Shown: positions 53,340-62,263 of the stretch, in pieces | How the letters are laid out: each line of letters starts with the position of its first letter | Position numbering within the stretch: position 1 is the stretch's first letter | Assembly: GCA_028288585.1 (NCBI GenBank) | Contig: JAQBNL010000031.1 | Location: 1 to 62,270 of the forward strand | Origin: Chitinophagaceae bacterium | Lineage (GTDB): Bacteria > Bacteroidota > Bacteroidia > Chitinophagales > Chitinophagaceae | Length of the DNA stretch: 62,270 nt | Direction: 5' to 3' | Position numbers and translations under genes: made by a program | Notes under the pieces: generated by a model | Told to the model about the DNA's origin: nothing | Seen by the model: the letters and a program-made list of their open reading frames with translations, nothing else | Databases searched by the model: none

Positions 53340-53777
53340 ATGTATAAAAAAAGCGTAGAGGTAAGATGGAGTGATATGGATCCTAACTTTCACGTTAGGC
53401 ATAGTATTTACTACGACTGGGGCGCTTTTTGCCGGATAAGCTTTTTACATGAACATGGTCTTACCCCGGAGGCTCTCACCCAATACCAAATAGGACCAAT
53501 CCTTTTCAGGGAAGAATGCATTTTTAAAAAAGAAATACGGCTTGATGATAAAGTTGAGGTGAATGTAATGCTGCTGAAATGTAATAAAGATGCAACCCGC
53601 TGGTCTATGGTACATGAGATATGGAAGAACAAAACTGTTCTTGCTGCTGTTATCACTATCGATGGTGCATGGATAGATCTTACAAAAAGAAAATTAGGCA
53701 CCCCGCCACAGGTTGTAATAGATGGATTTGACCTAATGCCAAAGGCTCCAGGCTTTACATGGCTTGATAGCGAATAG
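53340..53777 (+). CDS. Hotdog-fold acyl-CoA thioesterase (4HBT type)
   Basis: A 145-residue hotdog protein. The start VEVRWSDMDPNFHVRHSIYYDWGAFCRISFL matches the 4-hydroxybenzoyl-CoA thioesterase pattern (RWSDMDxxxHV...Y), with Asp17 and the following His as the usual catalytic area. It hydrolyses acyl-CoA thioesters; the acyl group is not known. Confidence 0.88.
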   Translation: MYKKSVEVRWSDMDPNFHVRHSIYYDWGAFCRISFLHEHGLTPEALTQYQIGPILFREECIFKKEIRLDDKVEVNVMLLKCNKDATRWSMVHEIWKNKTVLAAVITIDGAWIDLTKRKLGTPPQVVIDGFDLMPKAPGFTWLDSE

Positions 53778-53822
53778 TTAATAACCCTGTTATTTTTATT
53801 GATTTATATCTATCTTTCTCCT

Positions 53823-54245
53823 GTGAAAAAGATCCTACTTACGGCTTTGTTATTGGTATCAGTTGCGTACGCACAAAAGATGAAATATGTTGTTGCGTAT
53901 TGTACGCTGCAAGGAATTAATGGTAGCATAGATACTGTATTTAATGGGAACGGGGGAAGTATAACAGTATTTGCTGACCTTGATGCAAAAACAATAGCTT
54001 TTGATTGGAAGATGCCGGATTACAGCACGGTTAAAAAGTATACAATAGTACAAAGCAATACCAAAAAAGAAGAGATTTATACAACAATGGGTATCTACAG
54101 TATACAGTTAAAGTGTAAGAACAAAGACGGGAAAGATTGCACCGTTGAAATAGCCATAAATGAAAGAATAAATAAAATAGATATTATAGTAGTGGATGGA
54201 AGTTTTGTGCTTAATTACAGCGCTGTAGAGGTAAACTTAAAGTAA
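53823..54245 (+). CDS. Secreted hypothetical protein
   Basis: A 140-residue protein when read from GTG at 53823 (MKKILLTALLLVSVAYAQ, a clean signal peptide). The frame opens eight codons earlier at TTG (53799), but that would bury the signal. The mature part is beta-rich (GSITVFADLDAKTIAFDWKMPDYSTVKKYTIV). No family recognised. Confidence 0.65.
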   Translation: MKKILLTALLLVSVAYAQKMKYVVAYCTLQGINGSIDTVFNGNGGSITVFADLDAKTIAFDWKMPDYSTVKKYTIVQSNTKKEEIYTTMGIYSIQLKCKNKDGKDCTVEIAINERINKIDIIVVDGSFVLNYSAVEVNLK

Positions 54246-54394
54246 TTTTTCTGGCCTGCCTGGCGTTATTAACAAGTCCTTTTTATTTTTAAATACCCTC
54301 TCTGGAAAAAGGAAAGTTAAAATAAACTTTTTAACTAAATTTCTTAAACGTTTCAGCACGGATTTTGTCTTATATCTATATAAAAAATCAACAA

Positions 54395-54832
54395 ATGAAA
54401 ACACTCATATTGGCAGCATTTATAATTACAATAGGCCTCGCAAGCTGCAGCGTTACACAGCCTAATGACAGGGTTTATTATCCACAACAAAGGGTATACA
54501 GCAATCCGAATTATCAATACGATCCCTACTATAACCCCGTATATGATAACAGGTATAATACCCAGCGTGTTTACGATTATAACACCGGCCGTTATTACGA
54601 TGTCCCGGTTTATAGCGCCCCGGTTTACTCTAACCGTAATAATAGAAGAGATAATTACAGGAGAGATAACAACTACAGAGATAATGTAAGGAGAGACAAT
54701 TATCAGAATACACAACCCCGCAATCAACAACGGGTTGAACAACCAAGAGAAAAAAGGCTTCCCGATGGAACAAGGGTTTCTCCTGATGGAACTGTTACCT
54801 TACCAAATGGTGAAGTAAAACGCAGACAATAA
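54395..54832 (+). CDS. Tyr/Asn/Arg-rich lipoprotein
   Basis: A 145-residue lipoprotein from the ATG at 54395 (lipobox IGLASC). The mature protein is low-complexity, rich in Tyr, Asn, Arg and Asp, with repeats like RRDNYRRDNNYRDN. It ends in a charged PDGTRVSPDGTVTLPNGEV repeat of the MORN-like or RHS-tail kind. It is probably a surface or outer-membrane-attached protein of unknown role. A terminator follows. Confidence 0.7.
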   Translation: MKTLILAAFIITIGLASCSVTQPNDRVYYPQQRVYSNPNYQYDPYYNPVYDNRYNTQRVYDYNTGRYYDVPVYSAPVYSNRNNRRDNYRRDNNYRDNVRRDNYQNTQPRNQQRVEQPREKRLPDGTRVSPDGTVTLPNGEVKRRQ

Positions 54833-54853
54833 TTCACGATTTATTTTAATAGT

Positions 54854-54880
54854 AATGCCCTCCTGAAAGAGGGCATTTTT
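54854..54880 (+). terminator. Intrinsic terminator
   Basis: AATGCCCTC and GAGGGCATT form a perfect 9-bp stem with loop CTGAAA, followed by TTT. It ends the lipoprotein gene. Confidence 0.85.
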
Positions 54881-54905
54881 CATTGCTTAAAGAAAAATAT
54901 CAATG

Positions 54906-55355
54906 TTATTTTTGAAGCTTTTTATGTATCTCAAATGTTTGCTGCAACGCTGCCGTTGCATACCAGGGATAATACTCTGCATCAAACACTTTTGATTGCA
55001 CAGCAGGGTCGGTGGCAACCATTTTTTCAGCCTCCTCTTTACTTGCCGTGTTAAAAATAAAAATGCCTCTGTATGCTTTATCATTTTTGCCAAGCGGCCC
55101 GGCAACTACCAGCTTATTTTCAGAAGCAAGCCTTTGAATATTTTTCATATGCCCTGCAAAAATGCTGTCATTCTTTACTTTGTCGGTAATGTTTGCGGTT
55201 CCTGTTTTAAGTATTACCAGGTAATATTTCTTCATACCGTAATCATCGGCATTTAATTTTTTAGCAAGAACGGAATCATAATCTTTATTTATAGTTTGTG
55301 CATTTGCACAGGTATTTACAAAAAGAAGAACAGCCGCCAGGATAATTATCTTCAT
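54906..55355 (-). CDS. Exported YciI-like protein
   Basis: A 149-residue protein with a signal peptide (ending CANAQ) and a YCII-type ferredoxin-like domain (about 40-140): YYLVILKTGTANIT, LVVAGPLGKNDKAYRGIFIFN and the C-terminal DPAVQSKVFDAEYYPWY. The conserved active-site-like His is in GHMKNIQ. YciI relatives are small enzymes or binding proteins; a secreted form is common in Bacteroidota. The role is unknown. Confidence 0.82.
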   Translation of the reverse strand: MKIIILAAVLLFVNTCANAQTINKDYDSVLAKKLNADDYGMKKYYLVILKTGTANITDKVKNDSIFAGHMKNIQRLASENKLVVAGPLGKNDKAYRGIFIFNTASKEEAEKMVATDPAVQSKVFDAEYYPWYATAALQQTFEIHKKLQK

Positions 55356-55408
55356 ACGTTTATTTTAAAATTGAAAATATAAATTCTTATCTTTTAAAGA
55401 GATACCAT

Positions 55409-55690
55409 TTAAATAAACGCAGTTACTATTTCTTCCCATTCTTTCTCTAAAGAAACCGAAGGTCTTTTTTTACCGGCACGCCTATACCAGTAATCTGCAT
55501 TTGAAATATCTCCTTCTTTGCGATGGAGATAGGCATGTATCCATGCTGCATTTTCATCCTCAATATCCTGTATTAATTTATGGGCTTTGTCCCAGTCTGC
55601 TTTAGCATCGTACCATAAAGCTTTTAAGTAAACGGAACCTTGCGGAGGTTCACTATTTATTAAGCTTTGTTTAAACGATAACAAATTCAT
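55409..55690 (-). CDS. Small hypothetical protein (93 residues)
   Basis: A 93-residue cytosolic protein with a pattern recurring in Bacteroidota and Proteobacteria (YLKALWYDAKADWDKAHKLIQDIEDENAAWIHAYLHRKEGDISNADYWYRRAG). It looks like one or two TPR-like helix pairs. Function is unknown. Its start codon overlaps the open frame of the divergent gene, whose real start is 123 nt further on. Confidence 0.75.
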   Translation of the reverse strand: MNLLSFKQSLINSEPPQGSVYLKALWYDAKADWDKAHKLIQDIEDENAAWIHAYLHRKEGDISNADYWYRRAGKKRPSVSLEKEWEEIVTAFI

Positions 55691-55812
55691 TGTATAAAAT
55701 TAAGCGCTTTCTATTCTACATTCTTAACACAACTTTCAATAATAGCAATGTATTAAAAGGGTATAAATGGCATCTTATATACGAGGTTTTTAAAACAAAT
55801 AAATCTTTTGTT

Positions 55813-56136
55813 ATGAAAGCACAATCTACACAACAGGAAATACTTCTTATCACCGGTACCAGGTTCTCCGAAAGGGAATGGGCTGAGAAAATTGTAGAGG
55901 ATAAGAACAAACTTTCTGCAATCGAAAAACTTGAGGATGCCTGCTGGAATGGATTACTGGATGAAATGCTTCCGGAGATTGTTCAAAAAGCTGAAGATGG
56001 TAAAAAGCTTTTTCTTTGGAATGTTAGGAACTGTAAATCTTTTTTAGAGATTGAACTTAGCGATTCTTCCCCGGTAATTGAGAGAGAAAATTCTATTGAT
56101 CCATACCTGTTTGTATCTGAAATACCGTTAAATTAA
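55813..56136 (+). CDS. Small hypothetical protein (107 residues)
   Basis: A 107-residue protein from ATG at 55813 (MKAQSTQQEILLITGTRFSEREW). The frame opens 41 codons earlier, but that part has no conserved look and overlaps the opposite gene's promoter. The sequence is acidic and helical with a central CWNGLLDEMLPEIV. No family recognised. It ends one base before the convergent permease gene. Confidence 0.6.
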   Translation: MKAQSTQQEILLITGTRFSEREWAEKIVEDKNKLSAIEKLEDACWNGLLDEMLPEIVQKAEDGKKLFLWNVRNCKSFLEIELSDSSPVIERENSIDPYLFVSEIPLN

Positions 56137-56137
56137 T

Positions 56138-57541
56138 TTATGAAACGGGGATTTCGCTTTGCACGTTTTTCTTTTTGAACCACCAATACATAGGTACACC
56201 TGTAAGCATAAGCATAACGCCTATTGCGGCTTCACGGGGGCGGCTGAAAACTGTATTGAATACAAGGCATGCACAAAACAAAATAACAATTGCAGGTACA
56301 ACAGGATAACCCCAAACTTTGTATGGCCGCGGAGCATCAGGCATTTTTTTACGAAGAATAAAAACACCTAAAGTAGTTGCGCCATAATAAATAAATACAG
56401 CAAAGATGATCATGTCCGTCAGCTGATCGAAAGTTCCTGAAAGTACAAGCAGGCAGGCCCATACACATTGATACAATAAAGAATTGGCAGGTGCATGTTT
56501 ATCATTAAGCTTTGCAACTTTCTTAAAGAACAATCCTTCTTTTGCCATTGCATAATAAGGCCGGCAGCTGGAGAACACAGTAGCATTACAACAACCCAAA
56601 GTAGTAACAAGGATAAGTAGTGAGATAAACAATGCACCGTTTGCACCCCAAAAAGTTCTTACTGCCTCAACGGCTGCAATCTTATTTCCCGCTTTATAAA
56701 TTTCATCAAGCTGCTGCGTAGATAATAATGAGAGATAAGTTGTATTTACCAAAAGGTATACAGCTATAACAGTTAAAATACCAATTGCAATCCCCCTGGG
56801 AATATTGCGGTGTGGGTTCTTTATTTCGCCACCAACGTAACCAACGGCAGCCCAGCCCTGGTAAGCCCAGAATGCTGCGAGCATTGCTGTAAACACAGCA
56901 CTTACAGTAATGGGCAAATGATTGGTTGTCTGCATTTGTATATTACTGATATTTACCTGGGAGCTTGTTAGTCCAAACGCAATGATGGTAAATATCCCGG
57001 CGAACACTAATAAAAGTATTGCCATACTCATGCCTGCCCCTGTCTTTATTCCTTTGGCATTTATCCAGGTAAGAATTATGATAAGAACTATTGCAGTAAG
57101 TTTTACATTAAGATCAGCAAAAGGATAAAATACTTCACCAATATGTATGGCAGCCAATGATGGCAGCAATTGCGGTAAATGAATGATACTGTTAAGTGAT
57201 TGTGCAAATAAATATGCCAATGCAGAGATAGCTGCAGTTTGTATAACTGTAAACAAACTCCAGCCAAACATGAATGCAAAAAACCGGTTGTATATCTTTT
57301 TATAATAAACATATTCACCACCGGTATCTGCCAAAATTCCTGCAACTTCTGCATTGCATAATGCGCCAAACAAACTTATAATACCGGCCAGTACCCATGC
57401 GATCAATACCCATCCGGATGAATGAAGTTCGGCAGCCATTGGCGCAACTTTTTTGTATACGCCAGAGCCAATAATATTTCCTATAACTACTACTACAACA
57501 AGCTTAAGACCGAGCGATCTTGAAAGGGTGGAAGTACTCAT
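56138..57541 (-). CDS. Amino-acid permease (APC family)
   Basis: A 467-residue transporter with twelve predicted helices. The APC motif VVVVIGNIIGSGVYKKVAP (about 15-33) in helix 1 and FWAYQGWAAVGYVGGEIKNPHRNIPRGI (about 223-250) are visible; they resemble SteT-like amino-acid exchangers. It lies directly downstream of the DUF1989/YcgG gene group on the same strand (47-nt gap), so it may import that pathway's substrate. Confidence 0.92.
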   Translation of the reverse strand: MSTSTLSRSLGLKLVVVVVIGNIIGSGVYKKVAPMAAELHSSGWVLIAWVLAGIISLFGALCNAEVAGILADTGGEYVYYKKIYNRFFAFMFGWSLFTVIQTAAISALAYLFAQSLNSIIHLPQLLPSLAAIHIGEVFYPFADLNVKLTAIVLIIILTWINAKGIKTGAGMSMAILLLVFAGIFTIIAFGLTSSQVNISNIQMQTTNHLPITVSAVFTAMLAAFWAYQGWAAVGYVGGEIKNPHRNIPRGIAIGILTVIAVYLLVNTTYLSLLSTQQLDEIYKAGNKIAAVEAVRTFWGANGALFISLLILVTTLGCCNATVFSSCRPYYAMAKEGLFFKKVAKLNDKHAPANSLLYQCVWACLLVLSGTFDQLTDMIIFAVFIYYGATTLGVFILRKKMPDAPRPYKVWGYPVVPAIVILFCACLVFNTVFSRPREAAIGVMLMLTGVPMYWWFKKKNVQSEIPVS

Positions 57542-57587
57542 GCAATTAATTTTGCATCAAGCTAATAAAACAATTTGAAAACAAACA

Positions 57588-58178
57588 TTATTCTTCTATA
57601 AGATAGCCGATAGGCTTATAAGAAAAGTTATTGCTCATACCTGCAGAGCATGATGTCATACCCACTATAAGGTCCATTCTCGCCTGCAGAACAACATGAT
57701 CACCTGCCTTGCTTTGGGGAGGAAGAACAGAAACTTTCCCTGTTGTTCCATCAACAGGTACGTTCATAAAAATATTAAAACAGGTCGGAATATGGTCAGG
57801 AGTAATTCCATATTCTTTCAGCGCTTCACAAAGATTTCCAAAACAACCGCGGTGTGGTTCAGTATGCCCATAAATTATCCTGAACATTTCAGCGCTGCAG
57901 GGAGTGAGTAAAAAATCGTGTTTGCCAACTGTATCTTCTATCATATCAAACATTACATTGCTGCGGTTTGAATAAAAAGAATGGCCCCTGGTTAAATAGA
58001 TCGTTTCTGCATAATCTATTGTTCTTCCCGAAGAAAGATATTCATGGGTATCAAGTAAATTATAACAGATAAAATCAGATACCTGCTCGCCTTCTATATC
58101 CACAACTTTTAATCGTTGCCCTTTTTTTAATATAAATGAAGTGCCGCTACGTGGAGGAATTATGTTGAGTTGTTGCAT
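57588..58178 (-). CDS. DUF1989 protein (urea carboxylase-associated/carboxyguanidine deiminase family)
   Basis: A 196-residue DUF1989 protein. Family residues are visible: PPRSGTSFILKKGQRLKVVD at the N terminus, TPCSAEMFR, HRGCFGNL, PTCFNIFMNVPV and the C-terminal QARMDLIVGMTSCSA. Some Cys and Glu/Asp residues bind metal in known members. Characterised relatives are urea-carboxylase-associated proteins and the CgdAB carboxyguanidine deiminase, so guanidino or ureido chemistry is suggested. The gene overlaps the YqcI/YcgG gene by 32 nt. Confidence 0.88.
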   Translation of the reverse strand: MQQLNIIPPRSGTSFILKKGQRLKVVDIEGEQVSDFICYNLLDTHEYLSSGRTIDYAETIYLTRGHSFYSNRSNVMFDMIEDTVGKHDFLLTPCSAEMFRIIYGHTEPHRGCFGNLCEALKEYGITPDHIPTCFNIFMNVPVDGTTGKVSVLPPQSKAGDHVVLQARMDLIVGMTSCSAGMSNNFSYKPIGYLIEE

Positions 58179-58836
58179 GCGTAATTTTTAAGGGGCATTC
58201 CCAGGTTTCATCATATTTACGGCCGCTGTATTGGTATACTTCTGATGATTGGCCAAAATCGTGAAGCATGGGGTTTACACAACCGGATAATGCAATATCC
58301 TTTTTTCTTACTGCATTTTTCATCGCCTCATATTTTGTTGTTGCTCTCAATTGTTCAAATTGTGAATGGGGATTAAACACTAATGTTGGGTACATGAATT
58401 TCCTGGCCTCCCTGCTGCTTGCAGGGTGAAGCCCGATAATATAAAATGCTTCTTCCTTAATGCTGAAACTGAATTTGGCAGAAGACGGATCTGCTTCCAC
58501 ACGGCTATCATACATATAATTTTTTGCATCCAGTATCTCTAACGCCTGCAAGCGTTGCCAGAGTAAAGCATCAAACATTTCTTCGTTACCTGTTTGCGGA
58601 CCGGTAAATATGATCGTAGCACTATGATAAATATCTTTTGAATTTCTAAACTCATCAACAAAGTCATAAAGGAATTTAAGAATGTCACTATCATCTTTGG
58701 GACAAGCCATGTTACCTGCCACTTTACATCTTACATTTTGCTTTGCAAGAGCTGCTTTTGCTGCTATACATGGAAATTGTTTTTGCTCTATATAATCCAA
58801 ATATGCTTTAATAATTGCTGTATTTACTAACGCCAT
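58147..58836 (-). CDS. YqcI/YcgG family haem-dependent N-oxygenase-like protein
   Basis: A 229-residue PF08892-type protein with the family pattern FPCIAAKAAL at the start (Cys23), SATIIFTGPQ, LWQRLQALEILDAKNY, YIIGLHPASSREARKFMYPTLVFNPHSQFEQLR and the C-terminal WECPL. Characterised relatives (GntA of guanitoxin and an arginine N-hydroxylase of argolaphos synthesis) hydroxylate guanidino nitrogens using haem. A Gly-Leu-His (GLHPASSR) is the likely haem-binding His. Strong overlap with the DUF1989 gene points to a common step. Confidence 0.85.
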   Translation of the reverse strand: MALVNTAIIKAYLDYIEQKQFPCIAAKAALAKQNVRCKVAGNMACPKDDSDILKFLYDFVDEFRNSKDIYHSATIIFTGPQTGNEEMFDALLWQRLQALEILDAKNYMYDSRVEADPSSAKFSFSIKEEAFYIIGLHPASSREARKFMYPTLVFNPHSQFEQLRATTKYEAMKNAVRKKDIALSGCVNPMLHDFGQSSEVYQYSGRKYDETWECPLKITHATTQHNSST

Positions 58837-58874
58837 ATTTACTATATACGCAAAAGCATGCCGTAAAGATCATT

Positions 58875-59933
58875 TTATAATTCGGTTTCTGCATCTATCT
58901 TTTTAAGCATGTTATATTCCTTTCTTGCAGCTTTTAAGAACTTCCATCCACGTTTAAAATCCCAGTAATGGATGCCATGCTGATGATTATACTTTGCGAT
59001 GCTGTATAATATTTTCCAATGGTGTAGAAATATTTTCTGCGCCTGCCACAAGGTATTCCCGTTACCATAGGCATGATGAGGCTCGGCGCCGCTGCCGTTG
59101 TACTCCAGGATCGTATAATTTTTCCCTTCTTTCAGGTCATCCACAGAAGTACATTTTATATCATAGCGGCCATAATAGAAATACTTTGTGTAATTGCTAA
59201 GCCCGTCAAACACTTTTAACAATCGCTCATCTTTTTCATGCTCCAGGTTTACCAGCTTCCCCCCACGGCTGAGATTTAATGCCTGGGATAAAATATAAAT
59301 TTCCCCTGCAGGAAGTATCTCATTTAATTTATGTGCATGCTTTGCTTTCATCTCATCAAGCCTGAATTGCACACGATCATAATTTTGTATCAATTGCCAT
59401 AAGGTTGAGATACCATCACCTTTTACTTCCAAAAATTCTTTTTTTAAAAACCCGGTTATGGTTCCTTTTTTCTCATTCGGGAAACGATAATAAAATACAC
59501 TTACTTCAAGGGGGTAGGTTACCCATTCCTGTATAATATAATCAGAAGGTATTTTGCTGTGATATTTTTCCAGTTGTTCGGCATTGTCAATTTTCCTGAA
59601 CATAAAACCCATCGTACCAACATCAGGTTTTACAGCAAATGGATAGGAGAAATTATTGGAAGCAACTTCTTTTTCAACTTCATTAAAAGTTAGCGCCGGC
59701 GATATATAAATACTTTTAGGATAAGTGCCTGGTGGTAATTGTTCATACATTTCTTTTTTACCCTCCCCTTCAAACCCGCCGAAAGCCAGTGAAGGGTTTG
59801 ATGGAGTAAAGAACCACCATGATCCGGAACGCAGGCAATACCAAAGCCATGCAGGGATTAACGGAATATATTTAATACGGTAGGGCCAGGTTTCCCAATG
59901 CCTGATCTTATAAAATATTTTTTTGAGATCCAT
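58875..59933 (-). CDS. ATP-grasp ligase-like protein
   Basis: A 352-residue protein of the ATP-grasp fold. The lysine strand PFAVKPDVGTMGFMF (about 97-111), the adenine-binding DYIIQEWVTYPLEVSVFYYR (about 130-150) and the metal-binding GRYDIKC...ILEYNGSGAEPHHAYG (about 253-290) resemble D-Ala-D-Ala ligase or carboxylate-amine ligase enzymes. The N terminus is Trp-rich. It probably joins a carboxylate and an amine at the cost of ATP. Only 3 nt separate it from the ComB-like gene upstream, and 38 nt from the YcgG gene. Confidence 0.8.
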   Translation of the reverse strand: MDLKKIFYKIRHWETWPYRIKYIPLIPAWLWYCLRSGSWWFFTPSNPSLAFGGFEGEGKKEMYEQLPPGTYPKSIYISPALTFNEVEKEVASNNFSYPFAVKPDVGTMGFMFRKIDNAEQLEKYHSKIPSDYIIQEWVTYPLEVSVFYYRFPNEKKGTITGFLKKEFLEVKGDGISTLWQLIQNYDRVQFRLDEMKAKHAHKLNEILPAGEIYILSQALNLSRGGKLVNLEHEKDERLLKVFDGLSNYTKYFYYGRYDIKCTSVDDLKEGKNYTILEYNGSGAEPHHAYGNGNTLWQAQKIFLHHWKILYSIAKYNHQHGIHYWDFKRGWKFLKAARKEYNMLKKIDAETEL

Positions 59934-59936
59934 TAT

Positions 59937-60662
59937 TTATTTAGCGATCAGCCTGCCACTATCATACATAGGTAAAACATTATCAACATCTATTGTAAGA
60001 CAATAACGAATGTCCTTTTCAAGCCCAAAGTTTGTGAGGCGATGATAATGTGAGGCATCTTTGTTTTTCATGAATTCATATAAGTCATCTTTTGCTTCGT
60101 TATATAATGTTTCAGCAATTTTGGATGCATCGCAATTAATGGAAAAATGTTCTTTTACACGATTGATAACTGCGCCGGCAAATAAAGTGTCTTCCAGGTT
60201 TACCCTGTCCTTCCATGCAGCGCAGGCAAGTACTACGTTTTGTTTTTGTTGTATTATATAATTACAAACTGCAGATAAATTAGAGAATGACCCGGTAATG
60301 ATCCCTTTTGCATTTTCGGCCAATGCCATGTGAAGTAACTTTGTTCCATTGGTTGTAGTAAGCACTAAAGTTTTTCCTGCAATAAATTCTTTTGGATATG
60401 TAAATGGAGAGTTGCCATACGTTAATCCTTCTGCAATTTTTCCATCACGTTCCCCGGCTGTTATCACTTCCATCTGTTTTCCCAGCTTTATGCATTCGGC
60501 AATACTATCAACCGGGATAATGCTTTTTGCTCCATTATGTAATGCAGCAGCAATGGTTGAGGTTGCCCGAAGTACATCAATAATTACAACAATACTTGTG
60601 CTCACCTCATATAAATGTAAAAGTGCAGGAGATAAAGAAGTATACAGGAAAGGCTTTTTCAA
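59937..60662 (-). CDS. comB: ComB-like 2-phosphosulfolactate phosphatase
   Basis: A 241-residue protein of the ComB family. The signature IIDVLRATSTIAAAL (about residues 28-42) and LTTTNGTKLL (about 101-110) are clear. In methanogens and some bacteria ComB makes sulfolactate for coenzyme M; in Bacteroidota without coenzyme M the role is not settled. It is the first gene of the ATP-grasp/YcgG/DUF1989 run and may provide or process a phosphorylated intermediate. Confidence 0.9.
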   Translation of the reverse strand: MKKPFLYTSLSPALLHLYEVSTSIVVIIDVLRATSTIAAALHNGAKSIIPVDSIAECIKLGKQMEVITAGERDGKIAEGLTYGNSPFTYPKEFIAGKTLVLTTTNGTKLLHMALAENAKGIITGSFSNLSAVCNYIIQQKQNVVLACAAWKDRVNLEDTLFAGAVINRVKEHFSINCDASKIAETLYNEAKDDLYEFMKNKDASHYHRLTNFGLEKDIRYCLTIDVDNVLPMYDSGRLIAK

Positions 60663-60696
60663 ATGACTTCTTTTTGAATTATAATAAAATTAAAAA

Positions 60697-61176
60697 TTAA
60701 TTTTTATTGAGAATGATCTTCCATTCGCAGGATTCAGCGTACAATTTAATACACTCATTTCTTTTTATTGTAAGATCTTTTAAATAATGGGTAAGATATA
60801 TTTTATTAAAAACTTTGCCAATGATATTATATGGGCTTTTAAATTTAATAAGATCACGCATAATTGTTCCTCCCTCAACCGGATCAAAATAATGGTCATG
60901 TTTAAAGGATGCAAAATCACCCGCGGTCATTTCATCACAAAAATGTACAGGAGTTGTCATGCTGGTTATTTCAGAAGTGAATCTTCGTTTTTTAAAAAGA
61001 TGATTTGCCTGCCAGGTAACCGTTTCATTAATATTAATTAATCCTTTTGTTATCCCGGCAATTGCTTCTTCATTGGAATGCTTTGTAGAAATTTTATGCA
61101 GGTCAATGCTCCTGCTCAGGTCAAAAACTCTTTCCACGGGAGCTTTTATAAAAGTTGATAATTTAATTACAGGCAT
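60697..61176 (-). CDS. SRPBCC (START/Bet v 1-like) protein
   Basis: A 159-residue protein from ATG at 61174-61176 (MPVIKLSTFIKAPVERVFDLSRSIDLH); the frame opens 11 codons earlier inside gcvT. The START-like ligand-binding fold is shown by APVERVFDLSRS and by MRDLIKFKSPYNIIGKVFN near the end. It could bind a lipid or polyketide. It lies 1 nt after the gcvT stop, so the two genes are co-transcribed. Confidence 0.85.
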   Translation of the reverse strand: MPVIKLSTFIKAPVERVFDLSRSIDLHKISTKHSNEEAIAGITKGLININETVTWQANHLFKKRRFTSEITSMTTPVHFCDEMTAGDFASFKHDHYFDPVEGGTIMRDLIKFKSPYNIIGKVFNKIYLTHYLKDLTIKRNECIKLYAESCEWKIILNKN

Positions 61177-61177
61177 C

Positions 61178-62263
61178 TTATACAAATGGCATTTTAACCA
61201 CTTTTGCAATTAATAATTTATCACGAATCTTTATATATACCTGTTGGCCGATGGGAGAATAAACAGTATTTACATATCCCATTGCAATAGCCTTTCCTAA
61301 TGAGGGTGATTGAGTGCCGCTGGTTACCCTACCAATAGCAGCACCCATATGATCTTTTATTTCATAATCATGTCGCGGTATTCCTTTTTCCACCATCTCA
61401 ATTCCTACTAGCTTTTGTTCTACACCTTCTGCCTTTTGTTTTTCTAAAATGTCTTTGCCTACAAAATCTTTTGTGAATTTTGTTATCCAACCCAGCCCTG
61501 CTTCCAAAGGTGATGTAGTATCATCAATATCATTTCCATATAAACAATAACCCATTTCCAAACGCAATGTATCCCTTGCACCAAGACCGATCGGCTTTAT
61601 TCCCTCTGCAGTTCCTGCAGCAAAAACTGCATCCCATATTTTATCTGCGTCATTATTTTTGTCTTCAAAATAAATTTCCACTCCGCCTGAACCAGTGTAA
61701 CCTGTTGCGCTTATTAATACATTATCAACGCCGGCAAATTTTCCTTTTACGAATGTGTAATATTTTAAATTCATGATATCAATCTCTGTAAGCGGCTGCA
61801 ATATTTTGGTTGCATTAGGGCCCTGTATTGCAAGCAAACAGGTTTTATCAGAGATGTCATGCATCTCTACATCTTTGGTATTATTTTTTTTTATCCAGTC
61901 CCAGTCCTTTTCAATATTGCCGGCATTTACCACCAGCATGTAAACTTTATTTTCTTCGATGCAATAAACAATAAGGTCATCTATTATTCCTCCTTTTTCA
62001 TTTGGTAAACAACTGTATTGCGCTTTGCCTGCTGTTAGTTTTGAAGCATCGTTACTGGTTACCCTTTGGATAAGGTCTAATGCATTTTCTCCTTTCAGAA
62101 TAAATTCTCCCATATGGCTCACATCAAAAACACCGGCGTTGTTACGAACTGCAGCGTGTTCATCATTTATGCCTGTATAACTGATAGGCATAGTGTATCC
62201 TGCAAACTCAGCCATCTTTGCACCGAGAGCAATATGTTTTTGGGTGAAAGGAGTATTTTTCAT
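61178..62263 (-). CDS. gcvT: Aminomethyltransferase (glycine cleavage system T protein)
   Basis: A 361-residue protein that moves the aminomethyl group from lipoylated H protein to tetrahydrofolate. Typical motifs are [22 protein letters not shown] with the catalytic Asp, [29 protein letters not shown] and [18 protein letters not shown]. The gene is complete; its ATG is at 62261-62263, seven bases from the window edge. H, P and L protein genes are not in the window. Confidence 0.95.
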   Translation of the reverse strand: MKNTPFTQKHIALGAKMAEFAGYTMPISYTGINDEHAAVRNNAGVFDVSHMGEFILKGENALDLIQRVTSNDASKLTAGKAQYSCLPNEKGGIIDDLIVYCIEENKVYMLVVNAGNIEKDWDWIKKNNTKDVEMHDISDKTCLLAIQGPNATKILQPLTEIDIMNLKYYTFVKGKFAGVDNVLISATGYTGSGGVEIYFEDKNNDADKIWDAVFAAGTAEGIKPIGLGARDTLRLEMGYCLYGNDIDDTTSPLEAGLGWITKFTKDFVGKDILEKQKAEGVEQKLVGIEMVEKGIPRHDYEIKDHMGAAIGRVTSGTQSPSLGKAIAMGYVNTVYSPIGQQVYIKIRDKLLIAKVVKMPFV

